Source of the DNA: JAXMHB01 sp046346965
Lineage (GTDB): Bacteria; Pseudomonadota; Gammaproteobacteria; Xanthomonadales; SZUA-5
Length of the DNA: 64,000 nucleotides
Assembly (NCBI GenBank): GCA_046346965.1
Contig: JAXMHB010000006.1
Location: 124,001 to 188,000, forward strand
Reading direction: 5' to 3'
Made by a program: the position numbers and the translations under genes. The notes beneath the pieces are model-generated. The model was not told the DNA's origin and ran no database searches. It saw nothing but the letters and a program-made list of their open reading frames with translations. This document shows positions 27,915 through 36,852 of the stretch, in pieces. Within the stretch, counting starts at the first letter, position 1. Every line of letters begins with the position of its first letter.

Positions 27915-29308
27915 GGACGCTTCCCGGAGGCGACTTTACAGCGACCGCGCGCAGCGGGCGTCGCATGATCGCGCTGCGCGGCGATCCGGGCCAGCAGCGC
28001 GGCGGCGGGTTCGTCGTTGGGGTCCTGCGAGACCAGTTCGCCGCGGAAGGCTTTGGCGAGGATGGCTGGAGTGCACTGGTCGTTCGTTTGGATGGCGTCG
28101 TTCACGAGGCGCTCCATTCGGTCTGCCAAGTCAAACAGTCCGGAGACTCGCCGAGTAACTTCTTTTTGTTCTGCGAGCGAGGGTAGGGGGAGCACCATTG
28201 TGCGGAAGCGTTCGAGACTGATTTTCTGTTGGGCGACGCCTGCGGTGATTTCCATGATTCGCTCGCGTCCTAGCGGGCTTTCTATCGCGAATCCGATGAA
28301 TTTCGAATCCGCGATGTTCGGATCGACGCGCATGCAGACGACATCGGCGGTCATTACAGCAGGTGGCCGGTCCATTGGATAGATCGCCGTGTCCCCTGGT
28401 GGATCGCCCATCTTCGTAATCAAAAGATCGCCGGGCTGAACAGTGTGTGCGTAGAGTTCTGCCGCTTTTTCAGGCGAGACGTATTTGGTCCCAGTTGCCC
28501 CAAAAGATCGAGTCCGAATTTCTCGCACAAAAACTAACGGAACGCCCTCCTCTCGGTAATCTGAAACCTTGAGATTGCTGCCAAATGGACCAATTGCAAG
28601 GGAGTGCTTTTCAGTGCGACAAATTTGAGAAATATTTTGCTCTGTCAGTTCGACGTCTGCTCCACCCCTCCAGTCGCGCGTCAGTTCGCCGCTGGTGGCG
28701 GCGGCGAGGACGGATTGGCGGAAGCGTTTGAGGATGGCGGGGACGCGGTCGAGGCGTTCGCGGCAGGCGTCCACGCGCGCGAGCAGGTCATCGAGTTTGT
28801 CGGCGATGCGTTTTTGTTCGGGTAGCGGCGGCAAGGGAAGTTGCAACATTGCCAGCTTTCCGCGAGAGATTCTTCGGCGTGTTGTTCCGGAAGCCTCCGA
28901 CTCGATCGTTTGGCGAATCCACTGAGAATTCAGGAAGTGCATCAGCCAGCGCGGATTTGCTGAAGCAGTACCTGGCCTGACAATGGCGACGTCGACCACA
29001 GTAACGCAGCGCTGATTCAAGGGAGGAGCAACACAGGCGCGCCCCAAAGGGTCAGGCATCCGAGCGATCAGCACATCGCCGGCTAATACTTCAGTACATC
29101 GAAGCCGCTCGAACTGCTCGTCGTTGAGGAATCGTCGGGACTTGTCGAGGAACTTCCCATCGCCCACGTCCGCCAGTTGGAGGAGACGAATAGCGCCTGA
29201 AGGATCCTGATCCTTGCTCTCGACCCAATCGCCGTCGGAGAAAAGTCCATCGAATGCTACGAGGCTTTCGAGTGTGGTCGAAGTCCATCCTCGCGGCAAC
29301 TCACTCAC
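27911..29308 (-). CDS. hsdS: Type I restriction enzyme specificity subunit
   Basis: A 465-residue protein from a GTG start that overlaps the hsdM stop (GTGA). Two target-recognition domains are present. The first is followed by LPLPPLPEQKRIADKLDDLL and a coiled spacer (ARVDACRERLDRVPAILKRF). The second ends LPLPSLAEQKEVTRRVSGLF and the matching C-terminal spacer. The two half-repeats are intact, so a bipartite DNA target is expected; its sequence cannot be read from the protein. The long C-terminal tail (SQDPNDEPAAALLARIAAQR) resembles that of EcoKI/StySKI-type subunits. Confidence 0.93.
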   Translation of the reverse strand: MSELPRGWTSTTLESLVAFDGLFSDGDWVESKDQDPSGAIRLLQLADVGDGKFLDKSRRFLNDEQFERLRCTEVLAGDVLIARMPDPLGRACVAPPLNQRCVTVVDVAIVRPGTASANPRWLMHFLNSQWIRQTIESEASGTTRRRISRGKLAMLQLPLPPLPEQKRIADKLDDLLARVDACRERLDRVPAILKRFRQSVLAAATSGELTRDWRGGADVELTEQNISQICRTEKHSLAIGPFGSNLKVSDYREEGVPLVFVREIRTRSFGATGTKYVSPEKAAELYAHTVQPGDLLITKMGDPPGDTAIYPMDRPPAVMTADVVCMRVDPNIADSKFIGFAIESPLGRERIMEITAGVAQQKISLERFRTMVLPLPSLAEQKEVTRRVSGLFDLADRMERLVNDAIQTNDQCTPAILAKAFRGELVSQDPNDEPAAALLARIAAQRDHATPAARGRCKVASGKRP

Positions 29309-30768
29309 AACCCCACCTCACCCTCAATCTCTTCCCCCAGCTCCGCCAGTATCCCCCGCAACTCCTCCATCGCCCCCTCCAGCTCCACCATCGCCTCGCG
29401 CGCCAGTGCTGCCGGTTCGGGCAGATCGTCGCTGCTGCCGGTGCTGTCGTCCTTGAGCCAGCTGATGTCGAGGTTGTCGCCGCGCTCGGCGATCCATTCG
29501 CGGGTGTATCGGCGGAAGCGGCCGGTCTCGCCGGTGTCCTGGCGGCGGGCCAGGGCGGAGGCGTCGCCGTAGGGGTTGGGGCCGAAGGCGGCTTCGAAGT
29601 CGGCGAAGTGGGCGCGGGTGAGCTGGGTGCGTTTGCCGAACTGGGCCATGTTGGCGCGCAGGTCAAAGACCCAGACCTCGCGGGTGTTGCCCTTGTCGCT
29701 GTGGCCGCGGGTGAAAAACAGCACATTGGTCTTGACGCCCTGGGCGTAGAAGATGCCGGTGGGCAGGCGCAGGATGGTGTGCAGATTGCACTTGTCCATC
29801 AGATCGGCGCGGATCTGGCGGCCGATGTTGCCCTCGAACAGCACATTGTCTGGCAGCACCACGGCGGCGCGGCCGCCGGGTTTGAGGCCGCGGTAGATGT
29901 GCTGCAGGAAGGCGAACTGCTTGTTGCTGGTGGGGTAGGTGAAGTCGTCCCGGCTGGGCAGCCCGCCGCCTTTCTTGGTGCCGAAGGGCGGGTTGGTCAG
30001 GATCAGCGTGGCTTTGGGCAGTGCGGCGCCGTCCGGGGACAGGGTGTCGCCGTAGCGGATGCCGGCGGCGTTGGGATCCGAGTCCAGGCCGTGCAGCATC
30101 AGGTTCATCAGCGCCAGCCGGTGCGTGTCCTGCACATGCTCCATGCCGTAGAAGGTGCCGCGACGGTATTTGCGCTGCTGCGCCTCGGTCCAGGCGTCGG
30201 TGTCGGCGTGGGCGCGCAGCCATTGGTTGGCGGCGATCAGGAAGCCGCCGGTGCCGGCGGCCGGGTCCTGGATCACATCGTCCAGGGTGGGCTGCATCAG
30301 CGCCACCATCGAGTCGATCAGCGCGCGCGGGGTGAAGTACTGGCCGGCGCCGGACTTCTTCTCGTTGGCGTTCTTCTCCAGCAGCCCTTCGTAGAGGTCG
30401 CCCAGGCCCTCCTGGCGCGCGCTGTACCAGTCCAGCTTGTCGATCTCGACGACCAGGGTAGACAGCGTGGCCGGTTTCTTGATGAAGGAGCTGGCATTGC
30501 CAAAGATCTCCTGCACCAAGCGCGAGCCATGAGCGCCCAGATGGATCAGCGTGTACTTGTAATGCTCCAGGCGCTCCGGCGCGTTGCGTTGTTCCAGGTC
30601 ATCCCAGCGGTAGCCGGCCGGGATCTGGTCCTCGCTGCCGGTTTCCTTGGCCATCTTCAGGAACAAGAGGTAAGTCAGCTCGGTCACGTACTGGTGGTAG
30701 GTGACGCCGTCGTCCTTGAGGACATTGCACAGGTTCCAGAGCTTTTGGACGATGTCGGTGGTGATCAT
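29305..30768 (-). CDS. hsdM: Type I restriction-modification N6-adenine methyltransferase
   Basis: A 487-residue protein from the ATG at 30768, which overlaps the GNAT toxin stop (ATGA). The N-terminal helical domain is VQKLWNLCNVLKDDGVTYHQ. The cofactor motif is DPAAGTGGFLIAANQWL (~residue 180) and the catalytic motif NPPFGTKKGGG (~260). A full-length N6 adenine methylase of type I systems. It makes the protective methylation with HsdS and the restriction complex with HsdR. Unusually, the gene directly before it is a toxin rather than hsdR or a start signal of its own. Confidence 0.94.
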   Translation of the reverse strand: MITTDIVQKLWNLCNVLKDDGVTYHQYVTELTYLLFLKMAKETGSEDQIPAGYRWDDLEQRNAPERLEHYKYTLIHLGAHGSRLVQEIFGNASSFIKKPATLSTLVVEIDKLDWYSARQEGLGDLYEGLLEKNANEKKSGAGQYFTPRALIDSMVALMQPTLDDVIQDPAAGTGGFLIAANQWLRAHADTDAWTEAQQRKYRRGTFYGMEHVQDTHRLALMNLMLHGLDSDPNAAGIRYGDTLSPDGAALPKATLILTNPPFGTKKGGGLPSRDDFTYPTSNKQFAFLQHIYRGLKPGGRAAVVLPDNVLFEGNIGRQIRADLMDKCNLHTILRLPTGIFYAQGVKTNVLFFTRGHSDKGNTREVWVFDLRANMAQFGKRTQLTRAHFADFEAAFGPNPYGDASALARRQDTGETGRFRRYTREWIAERGDNLDISWLKDDSTGSSDDLPEPAALAREAMVELEGAMEELRGILAELGEEIEGEVGL

Positions 30769-31256
30769 GGTTTTGCTTGCGCCAGCCAGGACAGGGGAAG
30801 GAACAGGCAACGGGCGTCATCCAGGGTGGGGATGAAGCCGTGGCGGCGGTAGAAGCTGGCGGCCGTGTCGTCCTTGGCATCCACGACCACGGCATACAGT
30901 CCGATGCGCGCGGAAACGTCCAGCGCCAGGTGCAGGGCGAAGGACAGCAGGTCCATCCCGATGCCCTGGCCGCGATGGCGCAGGTCCACGGCCAGCCGGC
31001 CGATGCGCATGATCGGGACCGGATAGCGCGGCAGCTTCAGCGTGGATGGCAGGGTGGCGGTCGAGACGCCGCCGGCGCTGACGGTGACGAAGCCCAGCAC
31101 GGCCAGCCCGTCGTCCACGGCCACCCAGGTCTTGCCGATGCCACGGCGCTGCTGTTGCCCGGCGTGACGCTGCAGGAACTCGTTCAGCGCGGGCACGCCG
31201 CAGTCGAAATTGGCGCGTGGGTGCTGCCCATCGAGCAGTTCGATGCGCGCAGGCAT
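30765..31256 (-). CDS. GNAT-family acetyltransferase toxin (TacT-like)
   Basis: A 163-residue protein. N-terminal FDCGVPALNEFLQRHAGQQQ, the acetyl-CoA loop RIGRLAVDLRHRGQGIGMDL and C-terminal FYRRHGFIP with the catalytic Tyr are those of TacT/AtaT-type toxins. By family these acetylate charged tRNAs to stop translation. The ATG directly follows the antitoxin stop (TGAATG), and its own stop overlaps hsdM. Its position between hsdR and hsdM inside a restriction operon is unusual. Toxin activity is inferred from the family and the pairing. Confidence 0.85.
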   Translation of the reverse strand: MPARIELLDGQHPRANFDCGVPALNEFLQRHAGQQQRRGIGKTWVAVDDGLAVLGFVTVSAGGVSTATLPSTLKLPRYPVPIMRIGRLAVDLRHRGQGIGMDLLSFALHLALDVSARIGLYAVVVDAKDDTAASFYRRHGFIPTLDDARCLFLPLSWLAQAKP

Positions 31257-31538
31257 TCAGCGCCGCGCCAGCAGCTTGCGCAGGTCCTCGTTGGGCGCCG
31301 GCAGCTGTTCGCCCGCGGCGATGAAGGCATCGAAGGCTTCCGCCGAGAGGATCAGGTTGTCGTGATCGGCCACCACGCGCCGCGCCGTCTCGTAGGCGTT
31401 CTGCAGCAGGAAGCTCGATACCGTGGTCCCCATCAACGCCGCCGCGCGCTCGATCAGCGCCTTGGCCTCAGGACTGGTGCGAAGGTTGATCCGGGCGGAG
31501 TCGCCACGCGGATTCAGCACGTCGGAGGGGGCGGACAT
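31257..31538 (-). CDS. DUF1778 antitoxin (TacA-like)
   Basis: A 93-residue protein. DSARINLRTSPEAKALIERA is the ribbon-helix-helix DNA-binding part, and AALMGTTVSSFLLQNAYETA the second helix of DUF1778. The C-terminal tail (LPAPNEDLRKLLARR) is where such antitoxins wrap the toxin. An ATG at 31568 is also in frame, but it coincides with a likely -10 box (TACAAT) and has no ribosome binding site, so the ATG at 31538 is preferred. It directly abuts the toxin gene. Autorepression through the inverted repeat just upstream is expected. Confidence 0.82.
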   Translation of the reverse strand: MSAPSDVLNPRGDSARINLRTSPEAKALIERAAALMGTTVSSFLLQNAYETARRVVADHDNLILSAEAFDAFIAAGEQLPAPNEDLRKLLARR

Positions 31539-31565
31539 GGCGGCAGGACTCGGGTGTGATGGGTC

Positions 31566-31588
31566 CATTGTACGTCAGATTGACTTAC
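31566..31588 (-). promoter_or_regulatory. Putative promoter/operator of the toxin-antitoxin-hsdMS operon
   Basis: An imperfect inverted repeat with arms GTAAGTC and GACGTAC around AATCT overlaps TACAAT, a good -10 match. It lies 30-50 bp before the antitoxin start. No clear -35 box. The rest of 31539-31716 is non-coding GC-rich spacer with no other structure seen. Confidence 0.5.
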
Positions 31589-31716
31589 GCCAGCTTGCGC
31601 CGCGCACGCCCGGCGCGTCGTGGGGCGGTGTATGGCGCAGCGATTCACCGCCGCGGGGCTCGCGGCAAGCACCCGGGGAAGGCGCGAGGCGCGTACCCCG
31701 AGCTACGTTTGGCCAT

Positions 31717-34700
31717 TCACGCCGCAGGCTGGGTCCAGATGGCGTCGTTGAAGGCTTCCAGGGTTTGCAGCAGCTGGCCGTCGAACACGCGGTTGATGCG
31801 CTCGAAGCCACCGCCCTGGGTGCGGAACAGCAAGTCGGGGTCGTCCAAGGCGGCGCGATCAACCAGCGTGTTGGCTTTGGTCTGAGCGGCGATGCGCTTG
31901 AGCCAGTCGCGCTGGGGGCCGGTCCAGGCGCGGCTGGCGAGCAGCGTTTGCAGCGCGCGATCGACGCGCTCGTCGTAGGGAATCAGCGCATCGCCCAGGG
32001 CCGCCTGACGGACAAAGCCGACGATGCGCGCGGCGATGTCCTGATTGGTCAGTTCGCGCCAGGCGGTGTGCAGACTGGCTTCCTGGAAGCCGGCGCGGTC
32101 CAGCGCCAGTGCCAGTTCGCGCAGTTGCTGGCGCGTCAGCTCGCGTGGACGCGTCAGCACCGTGATCAGCGCCGGCAGCGTGTTGCTGTGGCTGCGGATG
32201 AACTCGGCGAATGCCTGCAGATAGTCCGCCGGCTTTTGCGCTTTGCCGTAGCCGTGACCGGCGTCGAGCAACTGGTCCGCGTGCGTGGACACGTAGGGTC
32301 CGCGCCCTGCCCCGGCGCTGTCGTCGCTACGGTCCAGAATGTCGCCCAGGTCGGCGCGCTCGGCGATCCAGGCTTTCCAAGCCGGCAGCGGCAAATGACG
32401 CAAATGGGCGATCAAGGCGTCCGGTGCCATGCCGGTGCGGGTCTCCACGTCCTGTGCCTGGCGCTGACTCAGATGGCGCTTCTTGCGCTGCAGCTTGGCG
32501 ATGAACTGATCGCGCACCAGCGCGCGCTCGCTGTCGCTCTGTACCTCCAGCAGCTCGCGAACCAACTGCGCAAAGGGAATGGCCGGATTGACCACCACCG
32601 GCTGCATCGCCGTGAAGTCCTTCAGCGCCTCGTACAGGCGCACGGCGTCGAAGATCCGGAAAGCCTCTTTGCCGATGTCCGGGCACAGGCGCGTGGCGCG
32701 ACCCAGCATCTGGTCGTACAGGATGCGGCTGGCGACCCGACGCAGGAACACCAGATGGCAGATCTCCGGCACGTCGACACCGGTGCTCAACAGATCCACG
32801 GTCACGGCGACGTTGGGCAGACGCTCGTTCTTGTAGCGTCGGATCAGGTCCAGCGGCTTGTCCGCGACACCGGTGATCTTGATCACGGCATCGTCGTCCA
32901 CACTGCCGTAGCGCTCGGCAAAGGCGCGCTTGAGCAAGTGCACCACCAGATCGGCGTGGCCGTTGTTGACGCAGAAGATCAGCGTCTTCTGACGCGATTG
33001 CGGATCCAGCTCGCTCGCCAGGTACTCGCAGACCACCCGATTGAAGTCCTCGGTGATCACCTTGCGATTGAACTCGTCGATCTCCAGACGGATGTCGTCC
33101 GGCGTGCGGAACAGCTCGATCTGCTGCTGCGCGTTGTACACCGGCACCTCTTCGCCGGCGCGCCAGCGTATGCCCTCGGTGGCGAGCTGGGTACGGATCT
33201 GCACCGGCGGCTCGTGATCCACCAGATAGCCGTCGATCACCGCCTCGCGATAGCTGTAGCTGTAGATCGGCGCGCCAAAGATCTGCGTGGTGTGCAGCGC
33301 CGGCGTGGCAGTCAGCCCGATCTTGACGGCGTCGAAGCGGTCGAGCACGCGTCTATAGCTGGACAGGTAATCGTCGTAGCTGCGGAAACCGAGCTCGGTG
33401 TCGGAGAGTTCGCGATCCAGCAAATAGCCACGATGGCACTCGTCGACGATGATGCAGTCGTACTGATCCACCGCCGGCGGCAGCGCCTCGCCGGCGGGGT
33501 ACAGCACGCGCCGGACCATGCCTTGGACGGTGGCAAGGTGGACCTTGGTGTCGGCATCCGGTGTCTGCGCCTCCAGTTCCTGGATGCCAAACACATCGGC
33601 GAAGGTCTGCAGGCCTTCCATGCGGGTGTCTTTGAAGGCATTGGCGGCCTGCTCACCCAGCGCCGAGCGATCCACCAGGAACAGCACCCGGCGGAAGCGT
33701 TGCGCCTTCAGCAGGCGGTAAACCAGCGCGATGCAGGTTTTGGTTTTGCCGGTGCCGGTGGCCATCGCCAACAGGATCTCGCGCTGCCCGCGACCGATGG
33801 CGGCCTCCACCGCCTCGATGGCCGCCTGCTGGTAGTCACGCAGCGGGAAACCGTAGTTGAAGCCCTGCGTACGCAAGTGCGCGCTGGCGCGCCCTTCATC
33901 GCGACGCAGCAGCTCGGACAGGCCCTCGGGCGTGTACCAGCCATCCAGCGGATGGCCCAGGTTGGCGGAATGGCGCAGATCGCAGAACCAGATGCCGCTG
34001 CGGGTGGACAACTGACGCAGGAAGGCGCGGCCATTGGACGCGAAGACAAAGGGAATGCGGTACTCGCCCCAGAGTCCGGGCGCCGGCCATGCCGGGTCCG
34101 GCTGGAAGCTGCGACTGTAGCGCTTGGCCTGCTGCAGCGCAGCGGATACATCCAGGTGGCGGCGCTTGGCCTCGACGGCCGCCAGGGGCGTCAGCCCGTC
34201 GAACAGCAGGTAATCCACCGGGCCGCTGGCCGTCGGCCACTCGGCAATCGCCAGATGCTGGCCTTTGACCGGGCGTGCGCCCTTGCCGTAGCTCAGCGTG
34301 GCGGAATCCACGGTCCAACCCGCGGCGCGCAACTGCTCGTCGATCAACTTGCGGGTGTCGGCCTCACTGAGCTGAATGTGCGCCGCCGCCGAGTTGGCGG
34401 AGGACACCAGTTGCGCGAGCGCTTGCGGGGTTGCCACGCTGGCCTGTGCCTGTGCGGCTTGCAGGCGCTGCTCCAGCGCCGCCTTGGCAGCTTCTGCCTC
34501 GGCCGCCATCGACTCCCAGAATGCGCGCTCGCCCTCGGCCTGCGCCGCCTGCGTCTGAACCTGATTCAAGGTTTGCGCGGTCTGCGCATGAGCGGCCTGG
34601 AAACTGGCCAGCTCGGCCCGCAAATTCTCCAGTTCTGCCTGCAGCTCGGCGCTCTGATCCAGCGGCGCGGCCGGCGGCAAGAACGGGCCGGACTTGAACG

Positions 34701-35091
34701 CCGCGTCCTTGAAACTGCGGTGGAACCACACACCCAGCTGCCAGCACAGACGCAGTGCGAGCAGCGCGCTGCGATGGTCGCCGTACAGCCGGTGATTGGC
34801 GTCGTTGCCGACTTTGCGCACCTCATGGAACAGATCGCCCACTTCACGCGGCACGATGCCCTGCAGCTGCAGTCGGCGCAGCAGGTCCACCTGCGTCTCC
34901 TCGCTGCTGACGTACAGGCCGACCTTGGACGCGAGCAATTGCGCCAGCAGTTCAGCCAGCTGACGTAGTTTCAGCAGGCAGGTGTTCGGATCGTCGGCGA
35001 AGTAGCGCTCGGCCAGCATGCCCAGCCGCACGAGTTGCTCGTCGTGGACCTTCAGGTGGGCGAAATTGCTGGGCCGCGCGCGTACTGACAT
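31717..35091 (-). CDS. hsdR: Type I restriction endonuclease subunit
   Basis: A 1124-residue protein; the ATG at 35091 has GGGGGAG close upstream. Domains in order: an N-terminal DUF4145-type region (LKLRQLAELLAQLLASKVGL); a coiled coil (~140-230); a restriction nuclease domain with VDYLLFDGLTPLAAVEAKRR (catalytic D and ExK near residue 310); a helicase with Walker A MATGTGKTKTCIAL (~450), VDECHRG (DECH box, ~560) and GLTATPALHT; then a C-terminal helical domain. All catalytic elements are intact. It cuts unmethylated DNA after translocation, with HsdM and HsdS. It is separated by 148-178 bp from the operon that encodes them. Confidence 0.93.
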   Translation of the reverse strand: MSVRARPSNFAHLKVHDEQLVRLGMLAERYFADDPNTCLLKLRQLAELLAQLLASKVGLYVSSEETQVDLLRRLQLQGIVPREVGDLFHEVRKVGNDANHRLYGDHRSALLALRLCWQLGVWFHRSFKDAAFKSGPFLPPAAPLDQSAELQAELENLRAELASFQAAHAQTAQTLNQVQTQAAQAEGERAFWESMAAEAEAAKAALEQRLQAAQAQASVATPQALAQLVSSANSAAAHIQLSEADTRKLIDEQLRAAGWTVDSATLSYGKGARPVKGQHLAIAEWPTASGPVDYLLFDGLTPLAAVEAKRRHLDVSAALQQAKRYSRSFQPDPAWPAPGLWGEYRIPFVFASNGRAFLRQLSTRSGIWFCDLRHSANLGHPLDGWYTPEGLSELLRRDEGRASAHLRTQGFNYGFPLRDYQQAAIEAVEAAIGRGQREILLAMATGTGKTKTCIALVYRLLKAQRFRRVLFLVDRSALGEQAANAFKDTRMEGLQTFADVFGIQELEAQTPDADTKVHLATVQGMVRRVLYPAGEALPPAVDQYDCIIVDECHRGYLLDRELSDTELGFRSYDDYLSSYRRVLDRFDAVKIGLTATPALHTTQIFGAPIYSYSYREAVIDGYLVDHEPPVQIRTQLATEGIRWRAGEEVPVYNAQQQIELFRTPDDIRLEIDEFNRKVITEDFNRVVCEYLASELDPQSRQKTLIFCVNNGHADLVVHLLKRAFAERYGSVDDDAVIKITGVADKPLDLIRRYKNERLPNVAVTVDLLSTGVDVPEICHLVFLRRVASRILYDQMLGRATRLCPDIGKEAFRIFDAVRLYEALKDFTAMQPVVVNPAIPFAQLVRELLEVQSDSERALVRDQFIAKLQRKKRHLSQRQAQDVETRTGMAPDALIAHLRHLPLPAWKAWIAERADLGDILDRSDDSAGAGRGPYVSTHADQLLDAGHGYGKAQKPADYLQAFAEFIRSHSNTLPALITVLTRPRELTRQQLRELALALDRAGFQEASLHTAWRELTNQDIAARIVGFVRQAALGDALIPYDERVDRALQTLLASRAWTGPQRDWLKRIAAQTKANTLVDRAALDDPDLLFRTQGGGFERINRVFDGQLLQTLEAFNDAIWTQPAA

Positions 35092-35172
35092 GCACTCCCC
35101 CGCATTCAAGCGAAGTGTCCAGGATGCCGCGATTACCCTACCACTATTGAGCCTGCATCCAGCGCGGCTCCC

Positions 35173-36138
35173 TTACTCCGCCGCATAGCGCCGGGCAGCG
35201 CGGCTGAGCAGGGTTTGCATCTCGCTGCGCAGGGTTTCGGGGGCGAGGATTTCGGCTTCGTCGGCGTAGCGCAGGATGTCCATCAGCAGCTCGCGCGGGT
35301 TGCTGTAGGGCAGTGTGAGTTCCAGGCCGCCGCCTTTGAGGTGGCGCATGCGCTGTTTGGCGTGCCAGTGTTCGTCGGCGACCCAGCGGGCGGCGTGGGC
35401 GCTGAAGTGGATGACGGCGGTGCCGACGTCGGCGCCGGCGAAAATGCCGTAGCCGGCGTCGAAGTGGGCGTCGAGTTGCTCGGCGGGGACGTCGATGGCG
35501 CGCTCGGTGGAGAGCGCCGGGTCGTTGATGCGATCGAGGGCGAAGCGCCGCAGCGTTTCGCGGCCGGCGTCCCAGGCGTCGAGGTACCAGTTGTCGCGAT
35601 GGTGGATCAGTCGCTGCGGGGACACCCGGCGCAGGCTGGCGCGGTCGCTGGAGCGCGCGCGGTAGCTGAAGTGCAGTTGGCGCGCCGACAGCACGGCTTC
35701 AGTCACCAGTCGGAACACGCTGGGGTCGCCTTGACGGGCCTGGGTGCGCAGCACGTGCAGGCGGTCGAGCCGAAAGGCGCGCTCGCCCAGCAGCGCGTGG
35801 ATGCGGGGCTGCAGCGGGCCCAGCGCCTGGTTGAACACGCCCTCGCCGCTGCGTGCCAGCACCTGACGCGAGAGCAGCAGGGCGTACAGCTCGTCCGCAT
35901 TCATCCACATGCCGGGCAGCTGAAAGGTGCCGGCGGCCTCGCCGCTGTAGCGCCACAGCCGCACCGGATCGCCCTCGCGCACCAGCGGCGCGCCGAGGTG
36001 ATCGCGCAGGAAGCCCAGGTCCCGATACAGCGCCGAGCGCGAGCAGCCCGTCTCGCGCATCAGCTGCGCCTGGCTGACGCCCAGACGATGCGTGCTGAGC
36101 AGTCGATGCAGCACGGCGATGCGTTCCGTCCGATCCAC
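35173..36138 (-). CDS. WYL-domain transcriptional regulator
   Basis: A 321-residue protein from a GTG start with GGAG six bases upstream. N-terminal winged helix-turn-helix: RIAVLHRLLSTHRLGVSQAQ with GCSRSALYRDLGFLRDHL. The WYL core is PQRLIHHRDNWYLDAWD, followed by the C-terminal WCX-type region (LTLPYSNPRELLMDILRYAD). Regulators of this type (CapW, BrxR and relatives) repress anti-phage systems and sense nucleic-acid ligands. Here it lies 81 bp upstream of hsdR on the same strand, so it probably controls the restriction genes. The frame is open upstream through the 22-bp repeats, but that is not taken as coding. Confidence 0.88.
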   Translation of the reverse strand: MDRTERIAVLHRLLSTHRLGVSQAQLMRETGCSRSALYRDLGFLRDHLGAPLVREGDPVRLWRYSGEAAGTFQLPGMWMNADELYALLLSRQVLARSGEGVFNQALGPLQPRIHALLGERAFRLDRLHVLRTQARQGDPSVFRLVTEAVLSARQLHFSYRARSSDRASLRRVSPQRLIHHRDNWYLDAWDAGRETLRRFALDRINDPALSTERAIDVPAEQLDAHFDAGYGIFAGADVGTAVIHFSAHAARWVADEHWHAKQRMRHLKGGGLELTLPYSNPRELLMDILRYADEAEILAPETLRSEMQTLLSRAARRYAAE

Positions 36139-36236
36139 GGGAGACTCCAATCGTTCTGGGTACGATGCTCGGTGCTGCCGAGATGGCAGGCAAGCACCTC
36201 GACCCTGACGATCCGCGCTGTGCTCGGGCGGGCTGA

Positions 36237-36852
36237 CGAGTACGCCCGAGTTGGCTGACGACTGTGCCCGGGTCGGCGGATCGCTGCGCCCAAGTCGGGG
36301 AATGACTACGCCCGAGTCGATGGACGACTGCGCCTGAGTCGGCGGACGACTGCGCCCGGGTCGGCGGATCGCTGCGCCCAAGTCGGGGGATGACTGCGAC
36401 CGAGTCGCCGGACGACTGCGCCCAAGTCGGTCGACGACTGCGCCCGAGTCGGCGGACGACTGCGCCCGAGTCGATGGATGACTGCGCCCGAGTCGGACGA
36501 CGACTACGCCCGAGTCGGCGGACTGCTGCGCACAGGTCCGAGGACTGCTCCACATCGGTGCGGCGACTACTCCGCATCGGTGCGACGACTACTCTGCATC
36601 GGTGCGAGGACTGCTCCGCATCGGTCCAGCGACTACTCTGCATCGGTGCGAGGACTGCTCCGCACAGGTCCGGCGACTACTCCGCATCGGTCCGAGGACT
36701 GCTCCACATCGGTGCGGCGACTACTCCGCATCGGTGCGACGACTACTCCGCATCGGTGCGACGACTACTCCGCATCGGTGCGAGGACTGCTCCGCACAGG
36801 TCCAACGACTGCTGCGCATCGGTCCAGCGACTACTCCGCACAGGTCGGCCGT
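36237..36852. repeat. 22-bp tandem repeat array, 28 units, no indels
   Basis: 28 consecutive 22-bp units without any insertion or deletion. Units 1-13 (36237-36522) follow CGACTGCGCCCGAGTCGGCG-GA. Units 14-28 (36523-36852) follow CTACTCCGCATCGGTGCGAC-GA, with ACAGGTCC variants. Units 2-4 and 6-8 match, and 14-17 resemble 21-25, showing multi-unit duplications. The unit has no stop codon in most frames, so open frames on both strands are expected by chance. It begins 98 bp upstream of the WYL regulator start and ends 165 bp before the next gene. Confidence 0.95.

Noticed and set aside
26664..27968. Plus-strand frame opposite the AAA ATPase
   Set aside because: Antisense to a gene with Walker motifs and coupled junctions.
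31423..34968. Very long plus-strand frame opposite hsdR
   Set aside because: The minus strand encodes a complete restriction subunit with all motifs; the plus frame is GC-driven and without domains.
36237..36852. CRISPR array
   Set aside because: Units are contiguous and similar throughout; there are no unique spacers and no cas genes.
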